A program made the translations under genes and the position numbers. Positions 22,250-32,956 of a DNA stretch of 64,000 nt are shown here, piece after piece (position 1 is the stretch's first letter; every line of letters starts with the position of its first letter). Under the pieces are notes generated by a model that was not told the origin of the DNA, searched no databases, and saw nothing but the letters and a program-made list of their open reading frames with translations. This stretch comes from Anaeramoeba flamelloides (Eukaryota > Metamonada > Anaeramoebidae): contig JANTQA010000047.1 in the NCBI GenBank assembly GCA_027625915.1, forward strand, positions 1,550,001-1,614,000. Reading direction: 5' to 3'.

Positions 22250-23297
22250 TCCCCAAGTTTTATATGGTTTAGACATATTCAATCTAACCAAGACAGATAT
22301 TAATGATATAGATACTTGGATTAACAAAAAATTAAAAAACACAATAAAAATTCAAGTGGGTAACATACAGACATTCTCAAATGGTAAACCAGGTCAGGCA
22401 CCAACTCAACATATGATCTTAGAAAGAAAAGCTAATTTCATCAAGAAATTAAGGTACCTAAATCTAGATCACCTAGCTAAAGATCTAACATTGGACGAAA
22501 TTGATGGTATTGATTGGGAAAACATAGGTAAAATTGAAATAAATAAAAAACTCCATCAAGTACACATAAAATCAATACATGACAAAGGCATATTCATCCA
22601 AAGGAGACGAACTGGAAACTAAAGAAAGACCTAAAGATTAGCATGTTCCAAGAAAACTTCAAAGAAAAACAGCCCTGCGTATTATGGAAATCATCAACTA
22701 CATTATTCAAACTCAAATCCTTTTGTAATGGGTTGAATAGATACACGTATAGATGGGAAAAGGGAGTAAATTACAAACTATGCCCATGCTGTAACAAAAA
22801 AAATTCATGGCATAGACATCTTCATTTGGGACTGTGAAAAATATGAAAGAACTCGAGAAGAGATTGGAAAAAAACAAATCAAAAAAGTCAAAACCTTTGA
22901 CTATAACATAATAGCCAAAAAAGACACAGATGAATTATTGAGGAAAATGAACATAAAAGAAATCGATGACATCACCATAGAATATCTTTTGACCAACATG
23001 ACTCAACACGCAATGAGGAAAAAGCAGCTCAAGACAAAAATAAAACCTATTGGCAAATTCATTTAAACCAGAAAACTCCAGGTCTCTCTAACAATTATTT
23101 TAAACATCTATCATTTTTCCCCAATTCTTCATTTTTTATTCCTTCTTTTTTTTAGAAAACTAAATTAAGATTCAAATACTTCTGATGACTGTATCTATTT
23201 AGATACTCTATGAATTAGAAGTCTCAAATTTAGTCACTTCAAAATTCTCTCTTTAATAGATTAGATGAGGTTTCATCTAACCCTTAGCAATAAATCC
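22250..23297 (+). mobile_element. LINE-B, 5'-truncated insertion inside LINE-A
   Basis: The plus strand reads TDINDIDTWINKKLKNTIK, then GKPGQAPTQHMILERKANF (22395-22450), then WKSSTTLFKLKSFCNG and CPCCNKKNS (22780-22808). After one frame change it reads IDIFIWDCEKYERTREEIG (22815-22870), and it ends IKPIGKFI stop at about 23065. The CxxC...IFIWDC block is the C-terminal zinc knuckle of non-LTR ORF2 proteins, so only the last third of ORF2 and the 3' UTR are present. AAATTACAAAATTT occurs on both sides (22236-22249 and 23298-23311), a 14-bp target duplication. About two coding breaks are visible, so it is younger than its host LINE-A copy. Confidence 0.8.
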
Positions 23298-23419
23298 AAA
23301 TTACAAAATTTGATTTTTAATTTATTTTTATCATCAACAAAAGAATATCTATTGAGATAATTTGTAAAATTTCTCAATTTTAAAATTGAAGTTGAACCCT
23401 TCCATTTTAGATATTTTTT

Positions 23420-23910
23420 GTCGTTAGGTTTTTTTTAATTTAAGAAATAAACAGAAAATTTATAAAATTTTCTTTTTATTTCTTAAAATAAAAAAAAACT
23501 AGGCACTTCACGTTAGGATTTTTTAATTTAAGAAATTCAAAGAAAAATTATGATTCTGTTTATTTCTTAAATTAAAAAAAAAAAAAAAACCATTAGCTTT
23601 TCTCGAGTTTTCTGTTTATTCCAAAAATGATAGATTTTCTCAATAAAACAGAAAATCCAGATTAAAGCTCTTTTATATTTTTTTTTCAATTTATGAAATA
23701 AAAAGAAATTTTCTTTTTATTTCTAAAATTCAAACAAACCGCCGTTAGGTTTACCAGAATTTAAAAGAATTGAGAAAAATCTTTGATTTTACTCGATTCT
23801 TTTGAATTCTGCAAAACAGCTATTTACTTTTACAGAATTTAAAGAATTGAACAAAATCTTGGATTTTTCTCGATTTTTTTGAATTCTGAAAAATCTAGGC
23901 AATTGATGGC
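23420..23910. repeat. P block inside LINE-A copy 2
   Basis: A series of hairpins: AATTTAAGAAATAAACAGAAAA facing its inverse twice (23436-23488 and 23520-23575), a GAAATAAAAAGAAATTT hairpin near 23695-23730, and two AGAATTTAAA(A)GAATTGA hairpins (23755-23815, 23838-23890). It ends GGCACTCTACAAC. Confidence 0.75.
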
Positions 23911-24495
23911 ACTCTACAACTCTGTTTTGTATGGATACGACTGTTTATTGATATTATTACACATAATAATTTTGAAATACTCAAGTTCTTCCCAATCCAG
24001 AACTTTTGATTATTAGATTTTCTCTAAATTGATTTATATTTTTATTAACAAATAATTTTAAGATTATCTACTTCTCAATTTATACTTTCGTTGTCTTTTT
24101 TTGAAAAAATTAATTTGTCTGATATAGGTCCAAAACCCAGAATTTCTAAATTTCTTTTGAAGTTTCTATCTTATATATAAATAGAAATTCTGACTTGATT
24201 AATTTTGGTTTCAGTTTTGTAAATTAGATTGAGGAATTTGGATTGATTTTTAAAATTTTTATTAATTTTTTATTTGTCCAAACATCTATTGATAAAATAT
24301 TGTTGGGCTAGATTGAAAATTACTAGGGTATAAAATAGTTGGCTCATACGTATCTCGATTTGAATATTTAAACTTTTCCTCCATTAGATAATTTTTTTTG
24401 AGAAAAAAATTTTTTATTTTTTTTTTTTTAAAACTCTCTTTTACTTTTTTCAAATTTTTTTGAAAATGCTTTATTTTTTCAAGCCAAATTCCCTA

Positions 24496-24691
24496 CAGTC
24501 AGTTCCACTTTTAAGACACAAACTTTCAACGAAATTTAAGACACATAAAAATCTCAATTTAAGACAGATTTTTATGAATTTTTTTTACACAAATTATTTT
24601 ATTAGAATTCAGAATTTTGTGCTTTAATTTGAGATTTTTTTTGTGCCTTAAATTTTGTTGAAAGTTTGTGTCTTAAAAATGGAACTGACTG
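24496..24691. mobile_element. M1 palindromic MITE in LINE-A copy 2
   Basis: CAGTCAGTTCCAC...GGAACTGACTG with flanking TA on both sides. Some AAGGCAC motifs have decayed to AAGACAC, indicating an older copy. Confidence 0.9.
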
Positions 24692-24909
24692 TAAATATTT
24701 TATTTCTGATAATTGATTTGATTTTATAGTTTTGTCAGGATTTGGATTCATTCCAAATTCTTGAACAATTATAGGAAATATTTCTAATTTTTTATTGATT
24801 TCTGGAATGGTGCTTCCAGATTAAAAATGAAAAACTTTTCAATTGATCTTTTTTTGTTTTCTGTTCACTCATATTGTTTAGTTGTACAGCAACACTCCAA
24901 CTGAAAAAA

Positions 24910-25531
24910 TGGATCTAAGGTATTTCCAAAAAAGTGGTGAATTTTTTTTGATATTTCAAATAATGTTTTCTTTTAGGATTATTTCTATTTGTAAATCGGT
25001 AATATAAAATTAAGATGAATATTACTACCAGTTGAATCAGTATCTGTCGGATATATTCCGAAAATATTTTTATCAAAATATTTCCAAAAATTGAAAAAAA
25101 AAATCCAACATTTTTTTTTGTAAAAAACAATGCAAGATAAATTTCAATAAAAAATGGGCAATATGGTAAAGATCCAAACTGTTTTTTAAACAATAAAATA
25201 TTGTTAAAACTTTCCCATTCTATTTGAAATTCTGTTTAAATTAAACCTATTTCGTAAAACAATTTTTTTATGGATCAAAAAAGAAATAAATAATTACCAA
25301 TTTTCACAGCTAAAAAATATTAAATAAAGTTGAGATCAGAAACTTTGATATCTTTGGCTTACAAATAATACCAAATCAACAAACAGATATATTGAATTTT
25401 TATGAAGGATCAATTAATGATGAATAACAATTTTGGATAATTTAATAGTAATAAACATGTTCAAAAAGTGATACCTTAATAGTTTGTGTTTTTTTACCAA
25501 ATTTACTCTGCTTTTTTTTGGAAATAGATGT
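24910..25531 (+). repeat. D1 dispersed repeat, copy A
   Basis: This stretch matches 50400-50975 (same orientation) and 51968-52556 (inverted). Common blocks are AAAAAATCCAACATTTTTT, AAATTTCAATAAAAAATGGGCAATATG-type sequence, and TTTTTTATGGATCAAAAAAGAAA. GGTATTTCCAAAAAAG at the left faces CTTTTTTTTGGAAATAGATG at the right, so it may have inverted ends of about 15 bases. The 92-codon minus frame at 24915-25193 lies wholly inside and reads as membrane-like low complexity. It is not conserved as a frame in the other copies. Confidence 0.8.
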
Positions 25532-26112
25532 ATTAAACACAACAAAAGAAGTTCTGCAATTGGTTTGGGTTAACTAATGTTAAATTGGTTTCTTTTAATT
25601 CTTTTGAATACCCATTTATAAAAGACTTTTAGTCCTCTCTCTATTTATTTGTATGGCTTCTTTTCATGGTATACATTTTATTCAATATATTGGTTATACT
25701 AAGAACTCTAAATGAAAGGTTAATTTCAGAATTGAAAAAACAAACATTCAATAAAATGGAAATGTTTTCCCAGTTCCAATTAAAATACTCATATTAAATC
25801 CTTTTTGTGATTTTTGAATTTTCACTTTGCTTATTCAATTAAATCCAACAAACAAAGCAAAACTTTCAAAGTTGATTGAGTTCTGGTGTTTCTTTTCATA
25901 TTTTTTGATTAAAAAAAAAAAAAGGATTCCTTTCTAAGCAAAATAGAAAGTGCTTGAATTTTTAAAAAAATTACAAAGATTTGGAAAAACAAACAAAAGA
26001 AAAAAAACGACTCTAAAAACGTTCAAGTGGCTAGCCAGAAAAAAGGTCCAATAAAACTTTCTCAAAAGAAAAAGAAAAAGTAAAAAGAAAAAGCAAATAA
26101 AAAAATGTTTAC
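25532..26112. other. Spacer / presumed intron of the B-box gene
   Basis: If the B-box gene continues, this is intron sequence. No second exon with recognisable coiled coil or other domain was found on the minus strand before the D1 and LINE-A elements. 25740-25795 contains GGAAATGTTTTCCCAG..CCAATTAAAATAC, weakly like an M3 end. Confidence 0.4.
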
Positions 26113-26389
26113 TTTGGTTTTGAACAAAAATATTTTTAACAATGAATTTCTCATGTTTTTTTTTCATCAAGGAAGAATGTGCTTGATCTTCGCATTTCTG
26201 GCAATAACGAAGTAGGCACTCAGAACAATAAAATTCGGCATTTTCTGTTGAACAAATTTCACATTTGAGGCTGGGCAGGCCAATCGGTACAGTACTTTCT
26301 GATTGCTTTGAGATCTTTGCTTCTTCTTTTATCATTGTAATGCTATTGCTTTGGTATTGTTTGTTTTTGGTTTTGGTTTGTTGGTACAT
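26113..26389 (-). CDS. B-box zinc-finger protein, first exon only
   Basis: The exon encodes MYQQTKTKNK followed by a polar leader and a zinc finger: C43-x2-C46-x8-C55-x2-C58-x4-C63-x2-C66-x4-H71-x7-H79. This spacing fits a type-1 B-box (EFYCSECLLRYCQKCEDQAH). A GTAAAC donor at 26111-26112 ends the coding part in phase 1; beyond it the frame turns into a hydrophobic FFFLLFLFLL stretch that is clearly intron. B-boxes mediate protein contacts in TRIM-like ubiquitin ligases and many amoeba signalling proteins, usually followed by a coiled coil. No RING precedes it. No downstream exon was found within the next 1.2 kb, so the gene is either very long-introned or truncated by the repeats to its left. 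Confidence 0.7.
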
Positions 26390-27219
26390 TCTTTATTGGA
26401 GAGGTTTGTGTTTTTTTAGATCGCAATTCGAAGAAGAAAGAGTTTTTTGGAAACAAGTAAAATTCTTTTTGAAACAAGCAAGATAAATAATGTGATAAAA
26501 AAAGGAAAAATGAATCTTATTTTATTTTTGTCAGATAAGAAGATTATTATAAAAATTGTCATCTCTTTTTTTAATCCACAATACTTTGTTTTTAGAAAGT
26601 GTTTCATTATATTGGAAATTAATAAAACAAGTACAATTTAATAACTTGAAATTCGAAAGTTTTACAATTAAATCTTTGGTCAAATAATAAGCACAATAAC
26701 TTTTTGGATTTTCTCGAAAAATTGCCTAATGGTTTTTAAAATCTTTGAAATATTTTTCTTTATTGTTAAGGGATTAGAGTCACCATAGATTTGTTGAGAA
26801 TCTAAGCGCGTTGTAATTTGGTACAAATGTTATTACTGATGAAATAGTTCAAATGGCTCAAAAAAATCAATTATAAATTTTATCGCACAATAAATTATTA
26901 CATTTTTTACTACTGGTATTTGAATTCCAAATGGGAAAAAATTTTCACCTGGATTTCACTTTGAAATTTTCAAATAATTTTTCAAAATACTTTAAAAATT
27001 GATGGGGCTTCGCGCACGAATATAGTTGACTAACCCCAAAACCCAAAAAAAAAACAAAATAAATATTATTCTTGTTAGTCTTTGAACCCACCCTTAGAGA
27101 TAATATTTAAATATTTTTTGATTCTTACTCTCTCTTGTTGAAATTTACGAACAACTTGTGATTATTTTGATTATATAAGTATTCTCACAGACACACTATT
27201 AAGCAATTCCACACATACC

Positions 27220-27222
<3 letters not shown>
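26390..27222. other. Spacer with D4-like and M3-like pieces
   Basis: 26760-26905 (CAAATGGCTCAAAAAAATC, TATAAATTTTATCGCACAATAAATTATT) resembles 62400-62535. At 26911 CTGGTATTTGAATTCCAAAT begins, which is an M3-type end followed by GGGAAAAAATTTTCAC. The matching right end was not located. No gene is supported; frames at 26265-26641 run on both strands through an inverted repeat. Confidence 0.5.

Positions 27223-27254
<32 letters not shown>
27223..27254. repeat. (AT)16 microsatellite
   Basis: An uninterrupted AT dinucleotide run at the left border of fold-back FB2 copy 1. Confidence 0.95.
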
Positions 27255-27258
<4 letters not shown>

Positions 27259-27260
<2 letters not shown>

Positions 27261-27735
27261 ATAAAACACCAGACTGAAAAAAAATACGAACAAGATTTTT
27301 AATTATGAATATCAGGAAAATTATTGTGTAATTACATTTATTTAAAATCAAATCCCTTTTTTAATAATCAAACATTTTAAACATATAACTCACCCACTTA
27401 TCAGAAAGATGATTAATGAAATTACATTTGTTCAAAACACACTTCAATCAATCAAAAAAAAAAAACAAGAATAAAAATTATCATTTCCAAAACCCTAATA
27501 AACCTATTAAAACTAAATTATTGTTTTTTTTTCAAAAAAATGCATATCTTCTTATTTTATCAAGCAATTTAATTGAATATTCTATAGACACCTTACTTTA
27601 ATGAACTTTAGGTAGGTTAATTATTAGGTTCATAAAAAAATTGAGTATTTAGAAAAGGATTTGATTGAAAATAAAAGACATTAAAGAGCAATTTCCCTAA
27701 TACTTACAATTAATAATCTTTGCAGTGATTTTTTA
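27259..27735. repeat. FB2 fold-back element, copy 1
   Basis: The left arm (27289-27360: AACAAGATTTTTAATTATGA, then AATATCAGG, then TTTAAAATCAAATCC) faces the right arm (27655-27735: GGATTTGATTGAAAATAAAA onward to TTACAATTAATAATCTTTG). The middle carries ACTCACCCACTTATCAG and TTCAAAACACACTTCAATCA, which also occur, inverted, in copy 2 at 32201-32682. The frame at 27416-27601 lies inside and is not called as a gene. Confidence 0.8.
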
Positions 27736-28064
27736 TATCTTTTCGCCCCCCAACTAACCATAGATATTTCGATTGCCATTAAAATAAAAAATCTTGATTT
27801 ATTCATTAAAATGAAAAATTCAAGACAAATTTGATTAAAAAATATTTTAATAACCTGAATATAAAAATTACAAAAATACCTAAAGTATTGATTTTACTAT
27901 TCTCAGATCTAAATTTTCATTATTCCTAAATATTTTTTTTCAAATCTACAAGATATCCCTAATAATTTTCAAAGCTATTTGTTATTAGAATGTGTGATTT
28001 ATATAAAAACCACATTGAAAATAATTAATTTAAAATTGTATATCAGTGAATTCTCCTTGTTTTA

Positions 28065-28261
28065 CAGTCAGTTTCACTTTTAAGGCACAAACTTTCAACG
28101 AAATTTAAGGCACAAAAAAATCTCAAATTAAGGCACAAAATTTGGAATTTTTTTTTTTACAATTTATTTTTACTAGAATTTGAATTTTGTGCTTTAATTT
28201 GAGATTTTTTTTGTGCCTTAAATTTCGTTGAAAGTTTGTGCCTTAAAAGTGGAACTGACTG
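28065..28261. mobile_element. M1 palindromic MITE
   Basis: CAGTCAGTTTCAC...GTGGAACTGACTG with TA on both sides. First of five copies within 1.9 kb. Confidence 0.95.
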
Positions 28262-28658
28262 TATCAAGATTCTAATTTGAATCCTTAAAATAAAAATAAT
28301 GCAAATAAAAGCAGGTTTAAAAAAGAAAAAGGGAAATATAATCAAAATAAAATAAAGAAAAAAAAGAAAAAAATACAAATAAAAATAAAATCAAAAAAGA
28401 AAAGAATTAGAAAAAAATACTAATTTAAAATAAATAATAAAGAAAAATAATAAGGAAAATAAAAAATGTGGTTAAAATAATAATATTAATAAATGAAATA
28501 TTTTTTCTTAAAAAAAATGCGGTTTTTGAATATTTCATTTATTTTGGATTTTTGATACTCAATGAGTGATTTGTAATCCCATTTTTTTTTAAATTGTCAC
28601 ATTTCATTGAAAAAATACAAATAAAAAAATTGAGAAGATATTTCACAGCCAAAATATA
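28262..28658. other. A-rich spacer between M1 copies
   Basis: The sequence is mostly AAAT/AAAG repeats and has no gene. A frame at 28157-28378 (minus) includes half of an M1 arm. TATTTCATTTATT..GGATTTTTGA follows. Confidence 0.6.
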
Positions 28659-28856
28659 CAGTCAGTTTCACTTTTTAAGGCACAAACTTTCAACGAAATT
28701 TAAGGCACAAAAAAATCTCAAATTAAGGCACAATATTTCGAATTTTAATTTTTACAATTTATTTTTACTAGAATCTGAAATTAGTGCCTTAATTTGAGAT
28801 TTTTTTTGTGCCTTAAATTTCGTTGTAAGTTTGTGCCTTAAAAGCGAAACTGACTG
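28659..28856. mobile_element. M1 palindromic MITE
   Basis: CAGTCAGTTTCAC...GAAACTGACTG with TA on both sides. All three AAGGCAC motifs per arm are readable. Confidence 0.95.
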
Positions 28857-29026
28857 TAAATAAAGAAAACTTTAAACCAATTTTGAATTTAAAACCCCCT
28901 TTTTATAAATACTCTGTGATCTTTCTTAGAACATTACAGTTAGTTTCAGCTTACCCCAATTTAAAACAAATTCTTTTCACAAGTAAATAAATCAATTTAT
29001 TTTTTATTTAATCCGAATTGTTGTTA

Positions 29027-29220
29027 CAGTCAGTTCCACTTTTAAGGCACAAACTTGCAACGAAATTTAAGGCACAAAAAAATCTCAAATTAAGGCACAA
29101 ATTTTGGAATTTTTTTTTTTTCAATTTATTTTACTAGAATCTGAATTTTGTACCTTAATTTGAGATTTTTTGTGCCTTAAATTCCGTTGCATGTTTGTGC
29201 CTTAAAAGTGGAACTGACTG
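29027..29220. mobile_element. M1 palindromic MITE
   Basis: CAGTCAGTTCCAC...GTGGAACTGACTG with TA on both sides. It carries the GTTCCAC end variant. Confidence 0.95.
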
Positions 29221-29507
29221 TATATTATATCCCTTTTTTTAAAAAATTGAGAAATTAAGTATTTTTTTAACATTTTGTCATAATCTTAAATAAATAAAAA
29301 AAGAAAAATATTAAAGATCCTCAAAGTACCAAAATAGAAATTCCAAAACTAACACAAACATTTCTACAAAATTCTATCCATAACAATTTAAATCAGTACT
29401 TGAATATTAATCTTTGGGATTGTTTCAAAAAAAATTATCTTTGATTTTGGAAAGTTATGATTAATTATTTAATAATTAAAAATACAAGTTTTTAATAACA
29501 ATACATA

Positions 29508-29704
29508 CAGTCAGTTTCACTTTTAAGGAACAAACTTTCAACGAAATTTAAGGCACACTAAAAATCTCAAATTAAAGCACAAAATTCAGATTCTAGTAAA
29601 ATAAATTGTAAAAAAAAAAAATTCCAAATTTTGTGCCTTAATTTGAGATTTTTTTGTGCCTTAAATTTCGTTGAAAGTTTGTGCCTTAAAAGTGAAACTG
29701 ACTG
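29508..29704. mobile_element. M1 palindromic MITE
   Basis: CAGTCAGTTTCAC...GTGAAACTGACTG with TA on both sides. The first motif reads AAGGAAC instead of AAGGCAC. Confidence 0.95.
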
Positions 29705-29751
29705 TATATAAATCCTTTTAATGAAACAGTGGGGGAAAGGAATTTGAATTA

Positions 29752-29947
29752 CAGTCAGTTTCACTTTTAAGGCACAAACTTGCAACGAAATTTAAGGCAC
29801 AAAAAAATCTCAAATTAAAGCACAAAATTCAAATTCTAGTAAAATTAATTGTAAAAAAATAAAATTCCAAATTTTGTGCCTTAATTTGAGATTTTTTGTG
29901 CCTTAAATTTTGTTGAAAGTTTGTGCCTTAAAAAGTGAAACTGATTG
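29752..29947. mobile_element. M1 palindromic MITE
   Basis: CAGTCAGTTTCAC...GTGAAACTGATTG with TA on both sides. It lies only 47 bases from the preceding copy; the spacer is unrelated single-copy sequence. Confidence 0.95.
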
Positions 29948-31672
29948 TAAAGAAATTATTCAGAATTAATAAAAGAAGAAAAAATTGATCAAAGTCAATA
30001 TTGTTAAGGGGTGATTATTTAGGATAAAATAAAAAGAGATACAAAAATCGATATAAACACTTAGCTCTCCACCATAAATATATATATATATATATATATA
30101 TCACAGGTCATACGTGTTTTCGTTTGAAAAAAGCGAAAGATTTAGAAAATCGCGTTTTCGACTTTTTTACATGTTTTTTTCGTTTCATCCATTGTTTCGT
30201 TTTTTGGTTTTTGAAAAAGTTCTCGAATTCTTTTGAAATCATACTTTTCGTTTCTGGGATGTGAAAAAACAAAAACGAAAAAACTAAAATTGGGAGAAAT
30301 TAAAACTTTAAAAAACAGGTAGGGGGTAATTGCCTCAAGTTTTTTGTTAATCAATATGAAATTTGTGATTGAACATTTAAGTGGTGGGAGGGGGTATTAT
30401 AAACTCTGAAAATATTTTGATTTTCTATTTTAGAAATGCCAAAATAATACAAAATAGGTCTTTTGTTTGAAACTCTTGAAAATTATAAACTTTTTAAACA
30501 CTGAGAAAAAGAATTTATTTTTTTTATAAATTCACTATTTGGGGTGGAAAGGTGTTTAAAATTTCACTTTTTTACCTTTTGAAAATTTGATCAGCTCACC
30601 AAATTTTTTAGTATATTATCACATCTCCTAATATAATTTTTTATTGATCACAAAAAAAATTGTTGTAAATTATTATCATAAAATTTTTTTTAAAAAAATT
30701 ACTAAATTTGTAAAATGTGATCAGTAATTATTTTAATTATATCAACTCTGCTTCAAGTTTTGTACAAGAAAATTAGTTTACTTAATTATTTTTTTTTTGA
30801 TAATTTAAAAGCATTTTTACATCTAATTTTTTTTTAATTAATCCATCCTCACATGTCTTGTTTCTTAACTTTTATTTCCTTTTGAGTACTTATTAAGTTA
30901 TGTTAAAAAATAATTTCATTTTTTATTATTTAACTTTTGTCAAAATTCTCTCATAATTCTTTTATTGGTTTTTTATCCAAAATTTTCACTTTCAACATTT
31001 TAAAAAATATTTCTTTGTTTAACTGTGGGAACAAATTCTAAATCTGTGTCAACCTAAGTAATAATCCCTTTCACTTATTTTTTTAATTTTAAGAATTATA
31101 ATATTATTTCTTTTTTAAATTTACCTATTCTATTATAATACATATTTACTTAAAAATAACAAGTGGTAATTGATTAACCAAAAAAATAATAATTAGAAAC
31201 TACCTTTCACAAGTGGAGAATAGTTAAATTAAAGTATCTGGCATAAACGATTTACAATCACTAGTATTTATTTAATAATTTTTTTGTATAAACTTCTAAT
31301 TTTTTTGTGATCGATCATAAAATTTTATTTTTAACAAGTCTTTCATTACATCAAAATTAATTTTTATTCAAAATTTTTTGATAATTACTTTTTGATAACA
31401 AACTAAATTAATTATATATAATAAAACATTCTACCCATTATTTTAGTTATTTTAATCTTTTTATTTATTGATTTTTTATAGTTTCGATTATTAAAGATTT
31501 TTCAGATGTCTAAGATAAATAAAGATGCAAATTAAAAATGTTTTTTTTGAAAAAAAAACCTTTAATCATATGTATATGTCCTTTTAACCCCTGAATTCGT
31601 GTTTTTTTCGTTGTACCCTTCAGAAAAATATATCATATATCATATAGATATAAATATATATATATCTATTAC
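29948..31672. other. AT-rich spacer
   Basis: An (AT)n tract lies at about 30076-30099. Next to it, 30105-30350 is richer in CG-containing words (CGTTTTCG, GAAAACG inverted) and has a 70-codon minus frame (30142-30354) with a charged middle. I do not recognise it and the evidence for coding is weak. The rest is plain AT-rich DNA. Confidence 0.45.
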
Positions 31673-32181
31673 AAAATTTTGACACACACATTATCAAAAA
31701 TAGGAAAACAAAAACCCTATTTATTATGTTTTTTCAAACTTAATATTAACCACATATAATTTACATAGTTATAATATTTTTATAAGTAATAATTTTTAAC
31801 CCAAATAAAAGAAAAAAATTAAAATTAAAAATAAAAATCAGTATGTCCAAAATAACGAAACTAGCTGAAAAAATGTAATGGGAATTTGTTGAAATTTTAC
31901 CAATAATTGTTGACCGATCAAACAATAAGAAACCATCAGCCAATTGTTTAGGATTTTCCAATTTAAAGAACTCAACAGTAACCTTCTATCAACCATTGAA
32001 ATTTTTCCAGATTAAAGGAAACATAATACGTATCTACAAAAAAGTAAATCAAAATAAAATAAATAAGTCAAAAAAATGAAATAGTTTGTAAAATTAAAAT
32101 TATTTCCAAATTGGATCTAAAGTGTTGAGTTGGTGTTATTCTTAGAGCTGTTTAATCCGTGTCCAAAATTTTGGAATTTGA
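31673..32181 (-). mobile_element. D6 TIR element, copy 1
   Basis: The left end AAAATTTTGACACACAC faces the right end GTGTCCAAAATTTTGGAATT. Internally TTTGTTGAAATTTTACCAAT and AATTGTTGACCGATCAAA are shared, inverted, with 60977-61496 and in part with 37960-38150. No transposase is readable, so it is probably non-autonomous or a decayed DNA element. Confidence 0.75.
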
Positions 32182-32182
32182 G

Positions 32183-32700
32183 TATATATATATATATATA
32201 AATAAAAAACCAAACATGAAAAAATACATAACAAGATTTTTAATTGTAAATATCAGGAAACTGCTGTGTATTTTCTTTTATTTTAAATCAAATCCTTTTT
32301 ATAAAGACCCAATTATTGTTATGAAACTCTTATTAAACCTACCAAAAGTTCATTAAAGTGGGATTTCGATAGAATTCTCAAATATTTGTTTGATAGACGA
32401 AGAAAATCCACTTAAAAAAATTTAGATTTTATAGAGGATTTTTTAGAGTTTTGTAACTGGTAATTTTTTATTCTTGTTTTTTTTTTGATTGATTGAATTG
32501 TGTTTTGAACAAGTGTAATTTAATTAATCATCATTCTTATAAGTGGGTGATTGGTAATTTTAAAAGTTTGACTCTTAAAAACACAATTTGATTTTAAATA
32601 AAAGAAACCACATAATAATTTTACTCATATTCATAATTAAAAATCTTGTTCTTATTTTTTTCAAGTTTGGTATCTTTTCACTTATATATATATATATATA
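32183..32700. repeat. FB2 fold-back element, copy 2, bounded by (TA)n
   Basis: (TA)9 at 32183-32200 and (TA)9 at 32683-32700 bracket a palindrome. AACAAGATTTTTAATTGTAA (32230-32249) faces TTCATAATTAAAAATCTTGTT (32630-32650). TTTTAAATCAAATCC (32280-32294) faces TTGATTTTAAATAAAAG. The central section is unique to this copy. Its right arm matches copy 1 at 27259-27735. Confidence 0.85.
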
Positions 32701-32950
32701 ACTTTCTTCTCTCTTTTCTATATCATCTTAGATTCTAAAAACTACTATATAGACCAATTGTTGCAGAACTAATTAAACTTTTTAGAATAATTCCGAACAG
32801 AATATTTGATTTTTTGATCCAATTTAAATGGTAATTTACACAATTTAAAAAAATTAATTATTGTACGTGGTCTTATACTATCTAATAAGTTCTGTATTGT
32901 ATCTGTTTTATTTTGAAAAGAATGAAAAATCTCATCTAACCTTTCAATTT
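32701..32950. other. Flank of the transposase remnant
   Basis: No terminal inverted repeat of the transposon could be recognised here. Confidence 0.4.
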
Positions 32951-32956
32951 TTGAAC

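Larger units (their letters stand above)
21969..24850 (-). mobile_element. LINE-A copy 2, decayed, with nested insertions
   Basis: On the minus strand 24800-24730 reads TEINKKLEIFPIIVQEFGMN, close to ITEINKKL...EEFGMN of LINE-A copy 3. The C-terminal knuckle reads DEDIDHFLWDCPFYEKHQK then IWIKELT (22215-22110). Between these lie a P block (23420-23905), a 5'-truncated LINE-B (22250-23297) and an M1 element (24496-24691). The stretch 23298-23420 continues the LINE-A sequence interrupted at 22249. The reading frame is broken many times. Outer borders are approximate. Confidence 0.75.

Noticed and set aside
24915-25193. A 92-codon frame predicted to be membrane-spanning
   Set aside because: It lies inside the D1 repeat, and the two other copies do not keep the frame open.
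28065-29947. A regularly repeated array that could be mistaken for a CRISPR-like array
   Set aside because: The repeats are about 195-bp palindromic elements, each at its own TA with uneven spacers, and the genome is eukaryotic.
30142-30354. A charged 70-codon minus frame beside an (AT)n tract
   Set aside because: There is no family resemblance and no splice or start context; raised CG content comes from repeated GAAAACG/CGTTTTC words.
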